Shown here piece by piece: positions 26,835-36,417 of a stretch of 64,000 bases of DNA (the stretch's first letter is position 1; the number at the start of each line of letters is the position of its first letter). The notes beneath the pieces are model-generated. The model saw only the letters and a list, made by a program, of their open reading frames with translations. It was not told the origin of the DNA and made no database searches. Source of the DNA: Nocardia suismassiliense (GTDB lineage Bacteria > Actinomycetota > Actinomycetes > Mycobacteriales > Mycobacteriaceae); NCBI RefSeq assembly GCF_900269665.1, contig NZ_LT985361.1, positions 416,965 to 480,964 of the forward strand, in the 5' to 3' direction. A program made the position numbers and the translations under genes.

Positions 26835-26909
26835 TAGAACGTGTTCCAGTTCGGCGTCGGTGAAACGAGACCACGGAAGTGTCTTGACTCACAATGAGAA
26901 CCTGTTCTA
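26835..26909. promoter_or_regulatory. Divergent promoter with two KstR-like (TetR-type) operators
   Basis: TAGAACGTGTTCCA at 26835-26848 fits the reported KstR consensus TnnAACnnGTTnnA exactly. GAGAACCTGTTCTA at 26896-26909 fits except for the first base. Each lies 10-11 bp before a start codon, centres 61 bp apart. A TTGACT (26884-26889) and TCTAAT (26906-26911) with a 16-bp spacer would place transcription of the SDR at or next to its ATG, with the second operator covering the core promoter. The regulator identity is inferred; kstR itself is not in the window. Confidence 0.6.
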
Positions 26910-26918
26910 ATTCTTGGC

Positions 26919-27686
26919 ATGCGCAGATATGACGGCCGCCGCGTGGTGGTGACGGGAGCAGGCTCCGGCATCGGACAGGGCATCGCCCTGCGGCTGCTGG
27001 ACGAGGGTGCCCAGCTGGTCGCCGCCGACATCGATGAGCCGGGGCTGGCGGCCACGGCGGCGAAGGCGGGCGATGCCGCCGATCGATTGCGAACGGTCGC
27101 GGTGAACATCGCGGACCCGGCGTCGGTCGGTACCGCGACCGCGACGGCGCTCGAGTTCCTCGGCGGACTCGACGTGCTGGTGAACGCCGCGGGCATCCTG
27201 CGTCCGGCCCGGACCCACGAGATGCCGCTCGACGCCTGGAATCAGGTGATCTCGGTGAATCTCACCGGCACCTTCCTAATGACTCAGGCCGCGCTGCCCG
27301 CTCTGGTCGACTCCGGACACGGGGTGGTTGTGAACGTCTCCTCGACCGCGGCCTTCAGCGCCGCGCCTTACCTCGCGGCGTATGCGGCTTCGAAGGGCGG
27401 CGTCAACGCGTTCACCCACGCGATCGCGCTGGAGTACGCCAAGCAGGGCCTGCGCGCGGTGAACATCGTGCCTGCGGGGATCACCAGCGGTATCACCACG
27501 AAATCGATTCTGGATCAGCCGGAAGGATTCGATCCGAAGCTGTTCGCGCGGATGACCGGCTGGCTCAACGGTGGTGCGCTCGGTAGTCCGGAGGACATCG
27601 CCGGTGTGGTCGCGATGGTCGCCTCCGACGATGGCCGCTACATGACCGGTACCGAGATCCGGATCGATGGCGGCGCGTTGATGTAG
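26919..27686 (+). CDS. Short-chain dehydrogenase/reductase
   Basis: A 255-residue classical SDR. The cofactor motif TGAGSGIG is at 12-19, NAAG at 89-92, and the catalytic Ser142, Tyr155 and Lys159 (YAASK) are all present. 'ADIDEP' after strand 2 has an Asp, which favours NAD over NADP. The substrate is unknown; the operators shared with the divergent OYE gene suggest a hydroxy-steroid or a lipid alcohol. The transcript is probably leaderless (see promoter entry). The gene ends 12 bp before the convergent methyltransferase gene, with no terminator visible between. Confidence 0.92.
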   Translation: MRRYDGRRVVVTGAGSGIGQGIALRLLDEGAQLVAADIDEPGLAATAAKAGDAADRLRTVAVNIADPASVGTATATALEFLGGLDVLVNAAGILRPARTHEMPLDAWNQVISVNLTGTFLMTQAALPALVDSGHGVVVNVSSTAAFSAAPYLAAYAASKGGVNAFTHAIALEYAKQGLRAVNIVPAGITSGITTKSILDQPEGFDPKLFARMTGWLNGGALGSPEDIAGVVAMVASDDGRYMTGTEIRIDGGALM

Positions 27687-27698
27687 TCGGGCACAGAG

Positions 27699-28340
27699 TT
27701 ACGCGGGCTTGGTCGCGATCAGCAGATGATGCGGAATCGGCGGGTTCGGAAGCTGCTCGTGCGTGACCACACAGCCCGACTTCTTGAGCGCGGCAATGAC
27801 GTCGGCGACCGGGCGCAGCGTGAAGCCGTACTGCGTGAACGGCAACTTCGCCATGGCGTCCGGGTCGCCGATGCCGATGACCAGCCTGCCGCCGGGCCGG
27901 ATGACGCGGGCGAGCTCGGTGCAGACGGCGTCCAGCTCCGGCACGAAGTACACGGTGTTGACCGTGATCGCGGCGTCGAGGCTGTCGTCGGAGAGCGGCA
28001 GCGCGGTGAGCGAACCCTCGGCGAGACGCAGTCGGCCCGCGGCGGTTTCGCGCGGGTAGCCGGCGCGGGCACGGGTGAGCATGTCGGCGGAGAGCTCGAT
28101 GCCGTGCACGATGCCGTCGGCTCCGACGCGGTCGAGCAGCAGGGAAAGCCCGGCGCCGCCGCCGAATCCGAGGTCGGCCGCGGTCTCGCCCTCGGTGATC
28201 GCAGCGGCCGTCACCGCGGCGGCGATGGCGCGCTTGTTGCCGCGATTGAGCACGAACGCCACGCCCTTGCCGAGCAATCCGTGTGGATTGCCGAGCTGAC
28301 CGGCCAAGGTGGACAACAACCGGGCACGCAGACCGTTCAT
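27699..28340 (-). CDS. Class I SAM-dependent methyltransferase
   Basis: A 213-residue methyltransferase with 'AADLGFGGGAGLSLLLDRV' (motif I, S-adenosylmethionine binding), 'GIELSADMLTRAR' (motif II), 'LRLAEGSLTALPLSDDSLDAAITVNTVYFV' (motifs III-IV) and 'RVIRPGGRLVIGI' (post-I). It is of the UbiE/Methyltransf_11 type. Nothing in the sequence or neighbourhood names the acceptor. The ATG at 28340 lies 150 bp from the divergent secreted-protein gene. Confidence 0.88.
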   Translation of the reverse strand: MNGLRARLLSTLAGQLGNPHGLLGKGVAFVLNRGNKRAIAAAVTAAAITEGETAADLGFGGGAGLSLLLDRVGADGIVHGIELSADMLTRARAGYPRETAAGRLRLAEGSLTALPLSDDSLDAAITVNTVYFVPELDAVCTELARVIRPGGRLVIGIGDPDAMAKLPFTQYGFTLRPVADVIAALKKSGCVVTHEQLPNPPIPHHLLIATKPA

Positions 28341-28492
28341 GGCGCCATCGTAGGCGCACTTGCGTCGTCACCTCGGGCCCGCGGAGACGCCGAGCGACGG
28401 GCCGCATTTGGATCATCGTCGTTTCGAATACTGTGCCGAAGGCGTTCGTTTCGGTTCGATCGGATGCTGTGTCGCCGACCCGAAAGACCGCC

Positions 28493-29902
28493 ATGCGTGC
28501 ACCGCTGATTTTCCTCGCCGCCTGCTCGATGGCGCTGCTGACCGCGACACCTGCCTCGGCGACCGGACCGTGGGGGCCACTGGCACCGCCCAATCCGCAT
28601 CTCGGGCCGCTCGGCACCGCGACGATGCATGGGGACGCCGGTTCCTCGGACGCGACTCCGCTGGCCGGCCCCGGCACGGGTGCCGTATCGGTCTCGGCCT
28701 ATCCGCTCGCCTCGGCCTGCCCGACGCTGCTGGAGGGCTCGGACCAGCTGGTGGTCGCGTTGTGCACGGCGATCGCAGGTCAGGTGCCGACCGTGCACCT
28801 GATCGACCCCGCGGCGCCAGGACCGCTCGGGCATTCGCTGGCGGCGCTCCCGCTCAGCAAGGGAAGTCTGCTCGGTGGCGTGTACGCGTATCTGGACAAC
28901 AACGACCGGCTCGTCGTGGTCGACGGGGACAACCGGCTGCTTCGGGTCGGTCATACCCGCGATGCGGCGGGTAAGTGGCGGTTGGTCAGCGAGCAGGTGG
29001 CCGATCTGTCGGCGGTGATTCCGCTGGGTGACAACGTGACCGGGTTGGTGCCGGATTGGGCGGGCACCATCTGGTTCGCCACCGGCAAGGGCGTTGTCGG
29101 GACGGTCGCGCCCTCCGGGGCAGTCGCGACGGTGGCGTTGCCCGCCGGCGAGCAAGTGGCCAACAGCATTTCGGCGGCACCGAGTGGACGGATCGCGGTG
29201 GCGACCACGCAGGCGCTCTATGAACTGCGGGCCGATTCGTCGGGGCGACCCGAGGTGCTCTGGCGCGCGGCGTACGAACGCGGTCCGGCCCGGAAGCCGG
29301 GGCAGCTCAGCTGGGGCACCGGATCGACACCCACTTATTTCGGACCGGACACCGGTGCCGACTATCTGACCATCGTCGACAACGCCGACGGTCAGGTCAA
29401 CGCGCTGGTATTCCGTTCCGGAAGCGGACGATTCGTGTGTGCGCAACCGGTGCTCACGAAGGGCGGTGCGGGGAGCGAGAATTCACCGGTCGGCATCGGC
29501 CGCTCGCTGTTCGTGGCGAGCACCTACGGGTATCCGTATCCGGCGGTGCCCGAAGGCGCGGGTCCGGCGGTGCCCGCGGCGTTCACCGGCGGCATGACCA
29601 GGGTTGATGTGGACGAGAACGGTTGCCACACAGTGTGGGAGAACACGGTACGCAGCGCGGCGGTTCCGCATCTATCCACAGCCGACGCAGCGCTGTACAC
29701 AGTGGCCAGGGTCGGTCTCGATACGACGACGCCGCTGGACGGGTATGCGTTCACCGTGGTCGATCCGGACACCGGCGCGGTGACCGCCAGTCATCCGTTG
29801 CCCGGCACCATCGTCGACGATCCGCTGCAGACGTCGCCGTTGATCACCCACGGAGGTCAGGTGTTGCAGGGCACGATCACCGGGATTCTGCGCGTCGGCT
29901 GA
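28493..29902 (+). CDS. Secreted beta-propeller-like protein, function unknown
   Basis: A 469-residue protein with a signal peptide ('MRAPLIFLAACSMALLTATPASA', cleavage after ASA near residue 23). The mature part has repeated blade-like units such as 'VYAYLDNNDRLVVVDGDNRLLRVGHT' and 'GLVPDWAGTIWFATGKGVVGTV', which suggest a beta-propeller. Cys residues in 'ASACPT', 'ALCTA', 'FVCAQP' and 'ENGCHT' could form disulfides outside the cell. I do not recognise an exact family. I chose the ATG at 28493 because the signal peptide begins there. About 1.3 kb without genes follows. Confidence 0.82.
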   Translation: MRAPLIFLAACSMALLTATPASATGPWGPLAPPNPHLGPLGTATMHGDAGSSDATPLAGPGTGAVSVSAYPLASACPTLLEGSDQLVVALCTAIAGQVPTVHLIDPAAPGPLGHSLAALPLSKGSLLGGVYAYLDNNDRLVVVDGDNRLLRVGHTRDAAGKWRLVSEQVADLSAVIPLGDNVTGLVPDWAGTIWFATGKGVVGTVAPSGAVATVALPAGEQVANSISAAPSGRIAVATTQALYELRADSSGRPEVLWRAAYERGPARKPGQLSWGTGSTPTYFGPDTGADYLTIVDNADGQVNALVFRSGSGRFVCAQPVLTKGGAGSENSPVGIGRSLFVASTYGYPYPAVPEGAGPAVPAAFTGGMTRVDVDENGCHTVWENTVRSAAVPHLSTADAALYTVARVGLDTTTPLDGYAFTVVDPDTGAVTASHPLPGTIVDDPLQTSPLITHGGQVLQGTITGILRVG

Positions 29903-29969
29903 GCCGGTGGCGTTTGCGCCCGGCCATTTCGGGTGCTGGATACCGCTGCCGCTCAGTCGAGTTCGCGGT

Positions 29970-30420
29970 TTATGCACAACCTGATGATGGGTGATCGCCC
30001 TGTGGATAGATCTGTGCGCTGCTCGAGGAGTACCGATGCGCGCCGACCTGGGTCGCGCCCTGTTCTGGGCGTGTTATTGCGGTGCACCAGGTTTGGCGGC
30101 GGGCGCTCGCGGCTGTGGATGAGGCTGTGTGTTGTTTCGGGATGGTCGAACGCCGTTCAACTGCGCGTTGCCGGCCCGACCTCGAGCGATGCGGGCGGAA
30201 TCGACGCCGAAGCGCCTGGGTGCGGCCTGTGCATGAGCGCGCGAATGGATGGGGACAACCCTGTGCGCAAGCGCTCGAGATAACGCCGTCGCTGTGGATG
30301 GCGCAGTGGTGCTCAGGTGTGGACATCGATAGCAGTGGTCGGCGACGTTGCGGACCGCCGGGAGCCGGGCCGATCCTGTCCACAACGGTGGAGCGTGCGC
30401 GACTCCCAGGCTGTGGACGG
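29970..30420. promoter_or_regulatory. Cluster of DnaA-box-like motifs
   Basis: Motifs related to TTGTCCACA are at 29970 (TTATGCACA), 30001 (TGTGGATAG), 30114 (TGTGGATGA), 30293 (TGTGGATGG), 30318 (TGTGGACAT), 30376 (CTGTCCACA) and 30412 (TGTGGACGG). Six share TGTGGA or its complement. In DNA of this composition I would expect well under one such hexamer in 450 bp. The sites face both directions. Function is inferred: DnaA titration or another binding protein. Confidence 0.45.
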
Positions 30421-31091
30421 CTGTGCCGCACGTTCCACACCGGTACCGGAACACGGTGGTTGTGCAGCCCCAGTCGGCGTTCTCATCGGCGTGTTGTCTC
30501 GGTGTGTCCGAAGTGGGGAATGCTTGCCGCAGTGTCGATTTCGCCGTATTCGCCGGGGTCTCCGCGTCCAGTGAGGCGAAGATCACACTCTGCCCCGAGG
30601 TTGCGGCCGAGGTGCTGAACCAGCCCGCTCGCGACGCTCCGGCGATCGCCTTTCGGTGTCTGGTTATTCCTGATCTTGACAAGACGCATGCACGTGTACG
30701 GATCGCCCTACCGGGTATGCATCGTGTTAATTACGCTGTAAACAAACCTACGGTCGCTTTCTGTTCATCCGTTGTCTAGCTACCTTGATTTTTCGCAACG
30801 AACTCGCAGGTCATCCACCATGCAGCGTGGGATGGAGCGGTCTATGTCGACGGCGCAGCTAATGGTTCGAAGAATGTTTGTACCGCCACGAAGTGGATAT
30901 GGGCAGACCTGCGGATTCGCCCGAGCGTGTACTTCCGAGTCCTGCGAAACCGCTCCGAAGTCGCAGCTACAAGTTAGCTGGAACGGTGAAAAACGAGGCC
31001 GCCACCGGGGTTTGCTGGCGTGCTGCTTTATACGCTTGACACGAGCGAGCAGGGTTGCGTCGGGATAACGATTGTGTAGAGTCAACGGCAA

Positions 31092-31129
31092 CGCTGGCCG
31101 CAGCTGAGCTCGACTCGCTGCGGCCAGCG
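31092..31129. repeat. Perfect 12-bp inverted repeat
   Basis: CGCTGGCCGCAG at 31092-31103 is complemented exactly at 31118-31129 (14-nt loop). It lies about 90 bp beyond the 3' end of the leftward SpoIIM gene, and may act as its terminator, although no T run follows. Confidence 0.5.
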
Positions 31130-31221
31130 GAACTCAATTGGGGGACACCGAAACCGCTCTGTGACACAGCGTTGCTGTCGCGTGTCCGAACCAGTGTCGC
31201 TCAGTGTGTGCTCGAGGTTGT

Positions 31222-32217
31222 CTACCGACCGTCGCCCGGCACATTTCCAGTGGTCCCCGCTGCACCCTCGGCCCGCGCCGATACCACACGGCGGCCGACT
31301 CCGAACACATAGACCAGGAACAACGCCTCGGCGGTGAACCCGATGGCGATCCGCACCGGCGCGGGCAGCGCGCTCGGCGTCACGAAACCCTCGATGCAGC
31401 CGCACACCAGCAACACCGCGACCAACCCGAGCGCGACCGTCGCGGTCGCCCGGCCCTGCCGCGCCACCGCCTCCACCCGGCTCAACCGACCCGGATCTAT
31501 CAGCGTCCAACCGAGTTTCAGGCCGACGCCGCCCGCCACGAAGATGGCGGTCAGCTCGAGCGTGCCGTGCGGCAGGATGAACCCGAAGAACGAATCCAGC
31601 CGCCCCGCCTCAGCCATCAACCCGGCCGAGACGCCGAGATTGAGCGCGTTCATGAACAGCAGATACACCGCAGGCAGGATCAGCACCCCGGTGAACAGGG
31701 CGATCGCGGTCACCCAGGCGTTGTTCGTCCACACCTGCGCGGCGAACGCACCCTGGGGATGTTCGGAGTAATAGGTCTCGAAGGCGCCGCCCCGCTCCGT
31801 CAGCGCGCCGGTGTCCCGCGGAATACCGAGAACCGTACGGGCCGAATCGAATCGGGCCACCCAGCCGGCCAGCCCGGCGGACACCAGCAGGAACACCGCC
31901 GCCACCCCGGCCCACCACGGCCACGTCCGATACAGCGCAGCCGGGAAACGGTGCGTGAAGAACTGGCCGATCTCCTGCCAGATGTCGGCCCGGCCGCCGA
32001 GCACCCGGCCGCGCGCCCTGGCCAGCACCGCACTCAACCCGGCGATCAGCTCCGGATCGGGGCTGTGCGACTGCAACCGGGCCAACTGCTGCGAGGTACG
32101 CCGGTACAGCGTGACGAGTTCGTCCGCCTCGGCACCGGTGAGCTTGCGCCGCGTCGACAGGTAATCGAGGCGTTCCCAGGCCCTCCGGTGTGCATAGCTG
32201 TACGCGTCAACATCCAC
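31222..32217 (-). CDS. SpoIIM-like (stage II sporulation M) membrane protein
   Basis: A 331-residue membrane protein of the SpoIIM/DUF95 family. A cytoplasmic N-terminal helical part ('AYSYAHRRAWERLDYLSTRRKLTGAEADELVTLYRRTSQQLARLQ') precedes about six helices, including 'NNAWVTAIALFTGVLILPAVYLLFMNALNLG' and 'GFILPHGTLELTAIFVAGGVGLKLGWTLI', the family's H-G-x-x-E motif. This actinobacterium does not form endospores; such proteins occur next to RDD and MoxR-DUF58 genes (Rv3694c). The GTG at 32217 follows GGGAGG and begins the conserved N-terminus. It is divergent from the RDD gene with only 43 bp between. Confidence 0.88.
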   Translation of the reverse strand: MDVDAYSYAHRRAWERLDYLSTRRKLTGAEADELVTLYRRTSQQLARLQSHSPDPELIAGLSAVLARARGRVLGGRADIWQEIGQFFTHRFPAALYRTWPWWAGVAAVFLLVSAGLAGWVARFDSARTVLGIPRDTGALTERGGAFETYYSEHPQGAFAAQVWTNNAWVTAIALFTGVLILPAVYLLFMNALNLGVSAGLMAEAGRLDSFFGFILPHGTLELTAIFVAGGVGLKLGWTLIDPGRLSRVEAVARQGRATATVALGLVAVLLVCGCIEGFVTPSALPAPVRIAIGFTAEALFLVYVFGVGRRVVSARAEGAAGTTGNVPGDGR

Positions 32218-32260
32218 AGGCTTGCCTCCCACTACCGCCGCTCGGGAGAATGCTATCGAC

Positions 32261-33055
32261 ATGGCTGAATTCACCACCGGGGAAGCGGTCGCGCTGGAGC
32301 TGCCGATCGCCCGGATCCCCACCAGGGCCACCGCCTTCCTCGTCGACGTGGTGGTGCAGTTCCTGCTGGCCGGCGTGCTGTTCGTGCTGACCATCAGCGT
32401 CCTGCTGCCCAGCGGCGCGGACACGGCGTGGCTCGACGTGGCCGTCTTGGTCACCGTCGTCGGCGTGCTGGTGGGGTATCCGGTGGCGTGCGAAACCATC
32501 TGGCGCGGTCGCACCTTCGGCAAATTGCTGCTCGGTCTGCGGGTGGTGCGCGCGGACGGCGGCCCGATCGACTTCCGGCACGCGCTCACCCGCGGGCTGG
32601 CCGGTGCGATCGTCGACTTCTGGATGCTCGGCGCGTTCGGTGCGGTCGCGGTGCTCACCTCGATGTGCTCGCCGAACGCGCGGCGCATCGGTGACGTGCT
32701 CGCGGGCACCGTGGTCGTGCATGCCCAACGACCGTTGCCGGCGCCGCTGCTCGCGGTCGCGCCGCCGTGGCTCGCGGGCTGGGCCGGGCCGCTGCCGCTG
32801 GCCATGCTGCCGGACGACTTGGCGCTCGCGGTGCGCCAGTATCTGAGCCGGTTCCGCACCCTCACCCCGGTGGTGCAGCACGAGCTGGGCACCGCACTGG
32901 TGGACGCGGTGTGTGCGCGGCTCCAGGTGCCGGTGCCGACGGGGTATCCGCCGCTTCAGGTACTCGGTGCGGTCATCGCCGAGCGGCAACGCCGGGTGCT
33001 GCCGCCGCCGATGTTCCCGGTCTTCCGGCAGCTGCCGATGCAGGTGGGTCCTTAG
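32261..33055 (+). CDS. RDD family membrane protein
   Basis: A 264-residue protein. The RDD domain (about 1-155) has 'ARIPTRATAFLVDVVVQFLLAG' (the Arg..Asp-Asp-type first helix), a second helix 'WLDVAVLVTVVGVLVGYPVACETIWRGRTFGKLLLGLRVV' and a third with 'GDVLAGTVVV'. A soluble C-terminal part of about 100 residues follows. RDD proteins may be transporters or Na+/H+ antiporter-related; the role here is not known. It corresponds to Rv3695. The ATG at 32261 is favoured over an upstream TTG. Confidence 0.86.
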   Translation: MAEFTTGEAVALELPIARIPTRATAFLVDVVVQFLLAGVLFVLTISVLLPSGADTAWLDVAVLVTVVGVLVGYPVACETIWRGRTFGKLLLGLRVVRADGGPIDFRHALTRGLAGAIVDFWMLGAFGAVAVLTSMCSPNARRIGDVLAGTVVVHAQRPLPAPLLAVAPPWLAGWAGPLPLAMLPDDLALAVRQYLSRFRTLTPVVQHELGTALVDAVCARLQVPVPTGYPPLQVLGAVIAERQRRVLPPPMFPVFRQLPMQVGP

Positions 33056-33070
33056 CCGCGTGCCGGCGAG

Positions 33071-34087
33071 TTACCGGTTGGCGGCGACGTAGTCGTCGAT
33101 CTCCCGGAGGAACAGGTCGAGGCGCGCCGGGGTGATCCACGAGGCGCGGAACGAGTTCTTCGCCAGTGCGATCAGTTGATCGAGGTCTAGGCCGGCGTGC
33201 TCGGCGAGTGCGAGATAGTTGTCCGCCGCGTACGCGCCGAAGTAGGCGGGGTCGTCACTGTTGACGGTCACGGTGAGCCCGCGCGCCAGCAGTCCGACGA
33301 TCTCGTCCGATTTCATCTGGCTGGTGACGAACGAATTCGAGACCGGACAGCAGGTGAACGCGATGCCCTTGGCCTTGGCCAGCTCGACCAGCCGGTCGTC
33401 CTCCACGATGTTCGTGCCGTGATCGAGCCGGTCCACGCCGATGTCCTCCAGTGCCTGCCGAATGTGCTCGATCGAGTCCGGTTGATCGATGTCGCAGTGC
33501 ATGGTCAGCAGGAAGCCCTCGCTGCGGGCCCGCGCGAAGACGGCCGCGAACTTGCTCGGCGGATTGCCGCGCTCATCCGAGTCGAGCCCGACGCCGATGA
33601 TCCAGTCGCGGTAGGGGAGCGCCTCCAGCAGCGTTGCCATGGCGAATTCCGCAGAGTAGTCGCGCAAGAAACAGAGGATCAGCTCGGCCGAGATTCCGAA
33701 TTCGCGCCGCGCCCGCACGATCGCCGACCGATACCCGTCCAGCACGGTGGCGAACGCGACACCGCGCCCGGTGTGCGCCTGCGGGTCGAAGAACATCTCG
33801 ACATGCCGGATGCCCTGGGCGTGTGCCCTGGTCAGATAGTCGAACGCCAGATCATGGAAGTCCGCTGGTTCCAGCAGCACCCGCATGGCGGGGTAGTAGA
33901 CCTGCAAGAACGAGGTCAGATCATGGAACCGGTACGTCTGCTGGACCTCGTCCACCGTCTTCTCCGCCAGCTCGATCCCATTGCGCCGGGCCAGCCGGAA
34001 CTTCAACTCCGGTTCCAGCGTCCCTTCCAGGTGCAGATGCAACTCGGCTTTGGGCAGCCCACGGACAAACGCGTCGAGATCAGACAT
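33071..34087 (-). CDS. add: Adenosine/adenine deaminase family protein
   Basis: A 338-residue metal-dependent amidohydrolase. Zinc ligands are H17 and H19 (ELHLHLEGT), H197 and Asp278 (SDDP at 277-280); H223 is in 'LDHGTNI'. The usual H-A-G-E motif, whose Glu is catalytic in adenosine deaminase, is replaced here by H-C-D-I-D-Q (197-202). This points to a different substrate within the family, such as adenine or a modified adenine nucleoside, or a shifted acid. Symbol is by family only. The ATG at 34087 is preferred because a nearby TGGAG gives better spacing. The gene interrupts the conserved SpoIIM-RDD-DUF58-MoxR cluster and ends 15 bp from the convergent RDD gene. Confidence 0.85.
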   Translation of the reverse strand: MSDLDAFVRGLPKAELHLHLEGTLEPELKFRLARRNGIELAEKTVDEVQQTYRFHDLTSFLQVYYPAMRVLLEPADFHDLAFDYLTRAHAQGIRHVEMFFDPQAHTGRGVAFATVLDGYRSAIVRARREFGISAELILCFLRDYSAEFAMATLLEALPYRDWIIGVGLDSDERGNPPSKFAAVFARARSEGFLLTMHCDIDQPDSIEHIRQALEDIGVDRLDHGTNIVEDDRLVELAKAKGIAFTCCPVSNSFVTSQMKSDEIVGLLARGLTVTVNSDDPAYFGAYAADNYLALAEHAGLDLDQLIALAKNSFRASWITPARLDLFLREIDDYVAANR

Positions 34088-34128
34088 GTGCTCCATAGTC
34101 CTCCGCTGCCGACTTCCACGAGGCGGGA

Positions 34129-35424
34129 CTACATCGTGCCGGACTGTTTGAGTTCGAGATATTCGTCCGCGAGGGCTTCGGGCAGGCGATCGGGAGCGGC
34201 GGCGACCACCGCGATGCCCTTGCGCCGCAAAGACTCCTGGACCAGCGCGCGTTCGGCGAGGACGGACTCGGCGGCGGCCGCGGAGTAGAGGTCGGCGCGG
34301 GTGGCGCGGCGGGCGGCAGCGTCGGCGACCTCGGGGTCGGTGACCGAGACGATCAGCACGCGGTGGCGCTGGGCGAGGGTGGGCAGCACCGGGAGCAGGT
34401 TCTCCTCCACGGCGGCACCGTCCAGGCTGGTGAACCAGACGACCAGGCTGCGCCGGCGGGTGCGCTGGATGGCGGCGCGCACCAGGGCCGCGCTGTCGGT
34501 GTCGACGAGGGCCGGGGGGATGCCGGCCATCGCGTGCATCAGCTTGAGCTGCAAGCCTTTTCCGCTGATGCCACGGACCTCGGCGCGTGCTTCGCGGTCG
34601 TAGGCGAGCAGGTCGACCGAGTCGCCCGCGGCGGAGGCGAGACCGCCGAGCAGCAGCGCGGCCTCGATGCTCGCGTCCAGGCAGGTGCCCGCACCGACCC
34701 GGCCCGCGCTGACCCGGCCGGTGTCCAGCAGCATCAGCATGTGCCGGTGCCGTTCCGGGCGCCAGGTGCGCACCAGCACGTCGGTGGCGCGTGCGGTGGC
34801 GCGCCAGTCGATGGCGCGCACGTCGTCGCCCGCGACGTATTCGCGGAACGAGTCGAACTCGGTGCCCTGGCCCCGCATATTCGCCACGTTGCGGCCCTCG
34901 AGGTGTTGCAGCCGTTTGACTTTCGAGCGCAGCAGCCGCTCGCTGCGGAACGGTGGCAGTGCGCGTACACGGGCCGCGACGGTGCGGCGAGACTGCCTGC
35001 CCGCCAAGCCGAGCGGACCGACCAGCCGCACGGTGACCTGCCCGGCCACCCGGTCGCCGCGATACGCCGGTGTCAGCGTGGTGCGGAAGCGGACCAGGGT
35101 GGCGGGCGCCAGATCCAGCTGATGCGTGCGGTTTTCGGCGCAGGCGCTGTCGGGCCAGTCGTCCCACACGGTGCCGTGCAGGGTGCGCGCACCGGTGTTG
35201 GTGGCGACGAGTTCCACCTCGGTGGACCGGCCGAGCCGAACCGTGGTCAGTGGCTGCCTGGACAGCATGAGATCGCCTGCCCCGCCGACCGAACCGAGGT
35301 CGAACAGCACGGCGGCGGCCAGCACGGCGGTCGCGATCAGCACGCCGGGCAACGACGGGACGACGAAGGTGACGAGCAGCGCGAGTAGCCCCGCGACGGC
35401 GGCCAGCCGGCCGGTGACGACCAC
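34129..35424 (-). CDS. DUF58 domain protein
   Basis: A 431-residue protein. Two N-terminal transmembrane helices ('LAAVAGLLALLVTFVVPSLPGVLIATAVLAAAVLF') precede an extracytoplasmic beta domain, then DUF58 with the core 'GRNVANMRGQGTEFDSFREYVAGDDVRAIDWRATARATDVLVRTWRPERH' and a VWA-like 'LMLLDTGRVSAG' (MIDAS-related). Members occur next to MoxR AAA+ ATPases and may help assemble or activate membrane or metal-containing complexes. GTG start, 3 bp after the MoxR stop, so they are coupled. Matches Rv3693. Confidence 0.92.
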   Translation of the reverse strand: MVVTGRLAAVAGLLALLVTFVVPSLPGVLIATAVLAAAVLFDLGSVGGAGDLMLSRQPLTTVRLGRSTEVELVATNTGARTLHGTVWDDWPDSACAENRTHQLDLAPATLVRFRTTLTPAYRGDRVAGQVTVRLVGPLGLAGRQSRRTVAARVRALPPFRSERLLRSKVKRLQHLEGRNVANMRGQGTEFDSFREYVAGDDVRAIDWRATARATDVLVRTWRPERHRHMLMLLDTGRVSAGRVGAGTCLDASIEAALLLGGLASAAGDSVDLLAYDREARAEVRGISGKGLQLKLMHAMAGIPPALVDTDSAALVRAAIQRTRRRSLVVWFTSLDGAAVEENLLPVLPTLAQRHRVLIVSVTDPEVADAAARRATRADLYSAAAAESVLAERALVQESLRRKGIAVVAAAPDRLPEALADEYLELKQSGTM

Positions 35425-35427
35425 GGG

Positions 35428-36413
<986 letters not shown>

Positions 36414-36417
<4 letters not shown>

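Larger units (their letters stand above)
29903..31221. other. Long intergenic region, unusually rich in TGTGGA/TCCACA
   Basis: A 1.3-kb stretch without a supported gene. The first half (29960-30430) carries a cluster of DnaA-box-like motifs, listed separately. The part from about 30650 to 31080 is markedly less GC-rich. It contains a 62-codon open frame without a start (30789-30974), followed after a possible frame slip by a further 23 codons (to 31039); these could be a degraded secreted-protein gene. A perfect 12-bp hairpin lies at 31092-31129. No transposase remnant was recognised. Confidence 0.45.

Noticed and set aside
29903..30430. A chromosomal replication origin
   Set aside because: The DnaA-box-like cluster lacks dnaA/dnaN beside it, and synteny puts oriC outside the window to the left of ppiA. 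A titration or accessory site is more likely.
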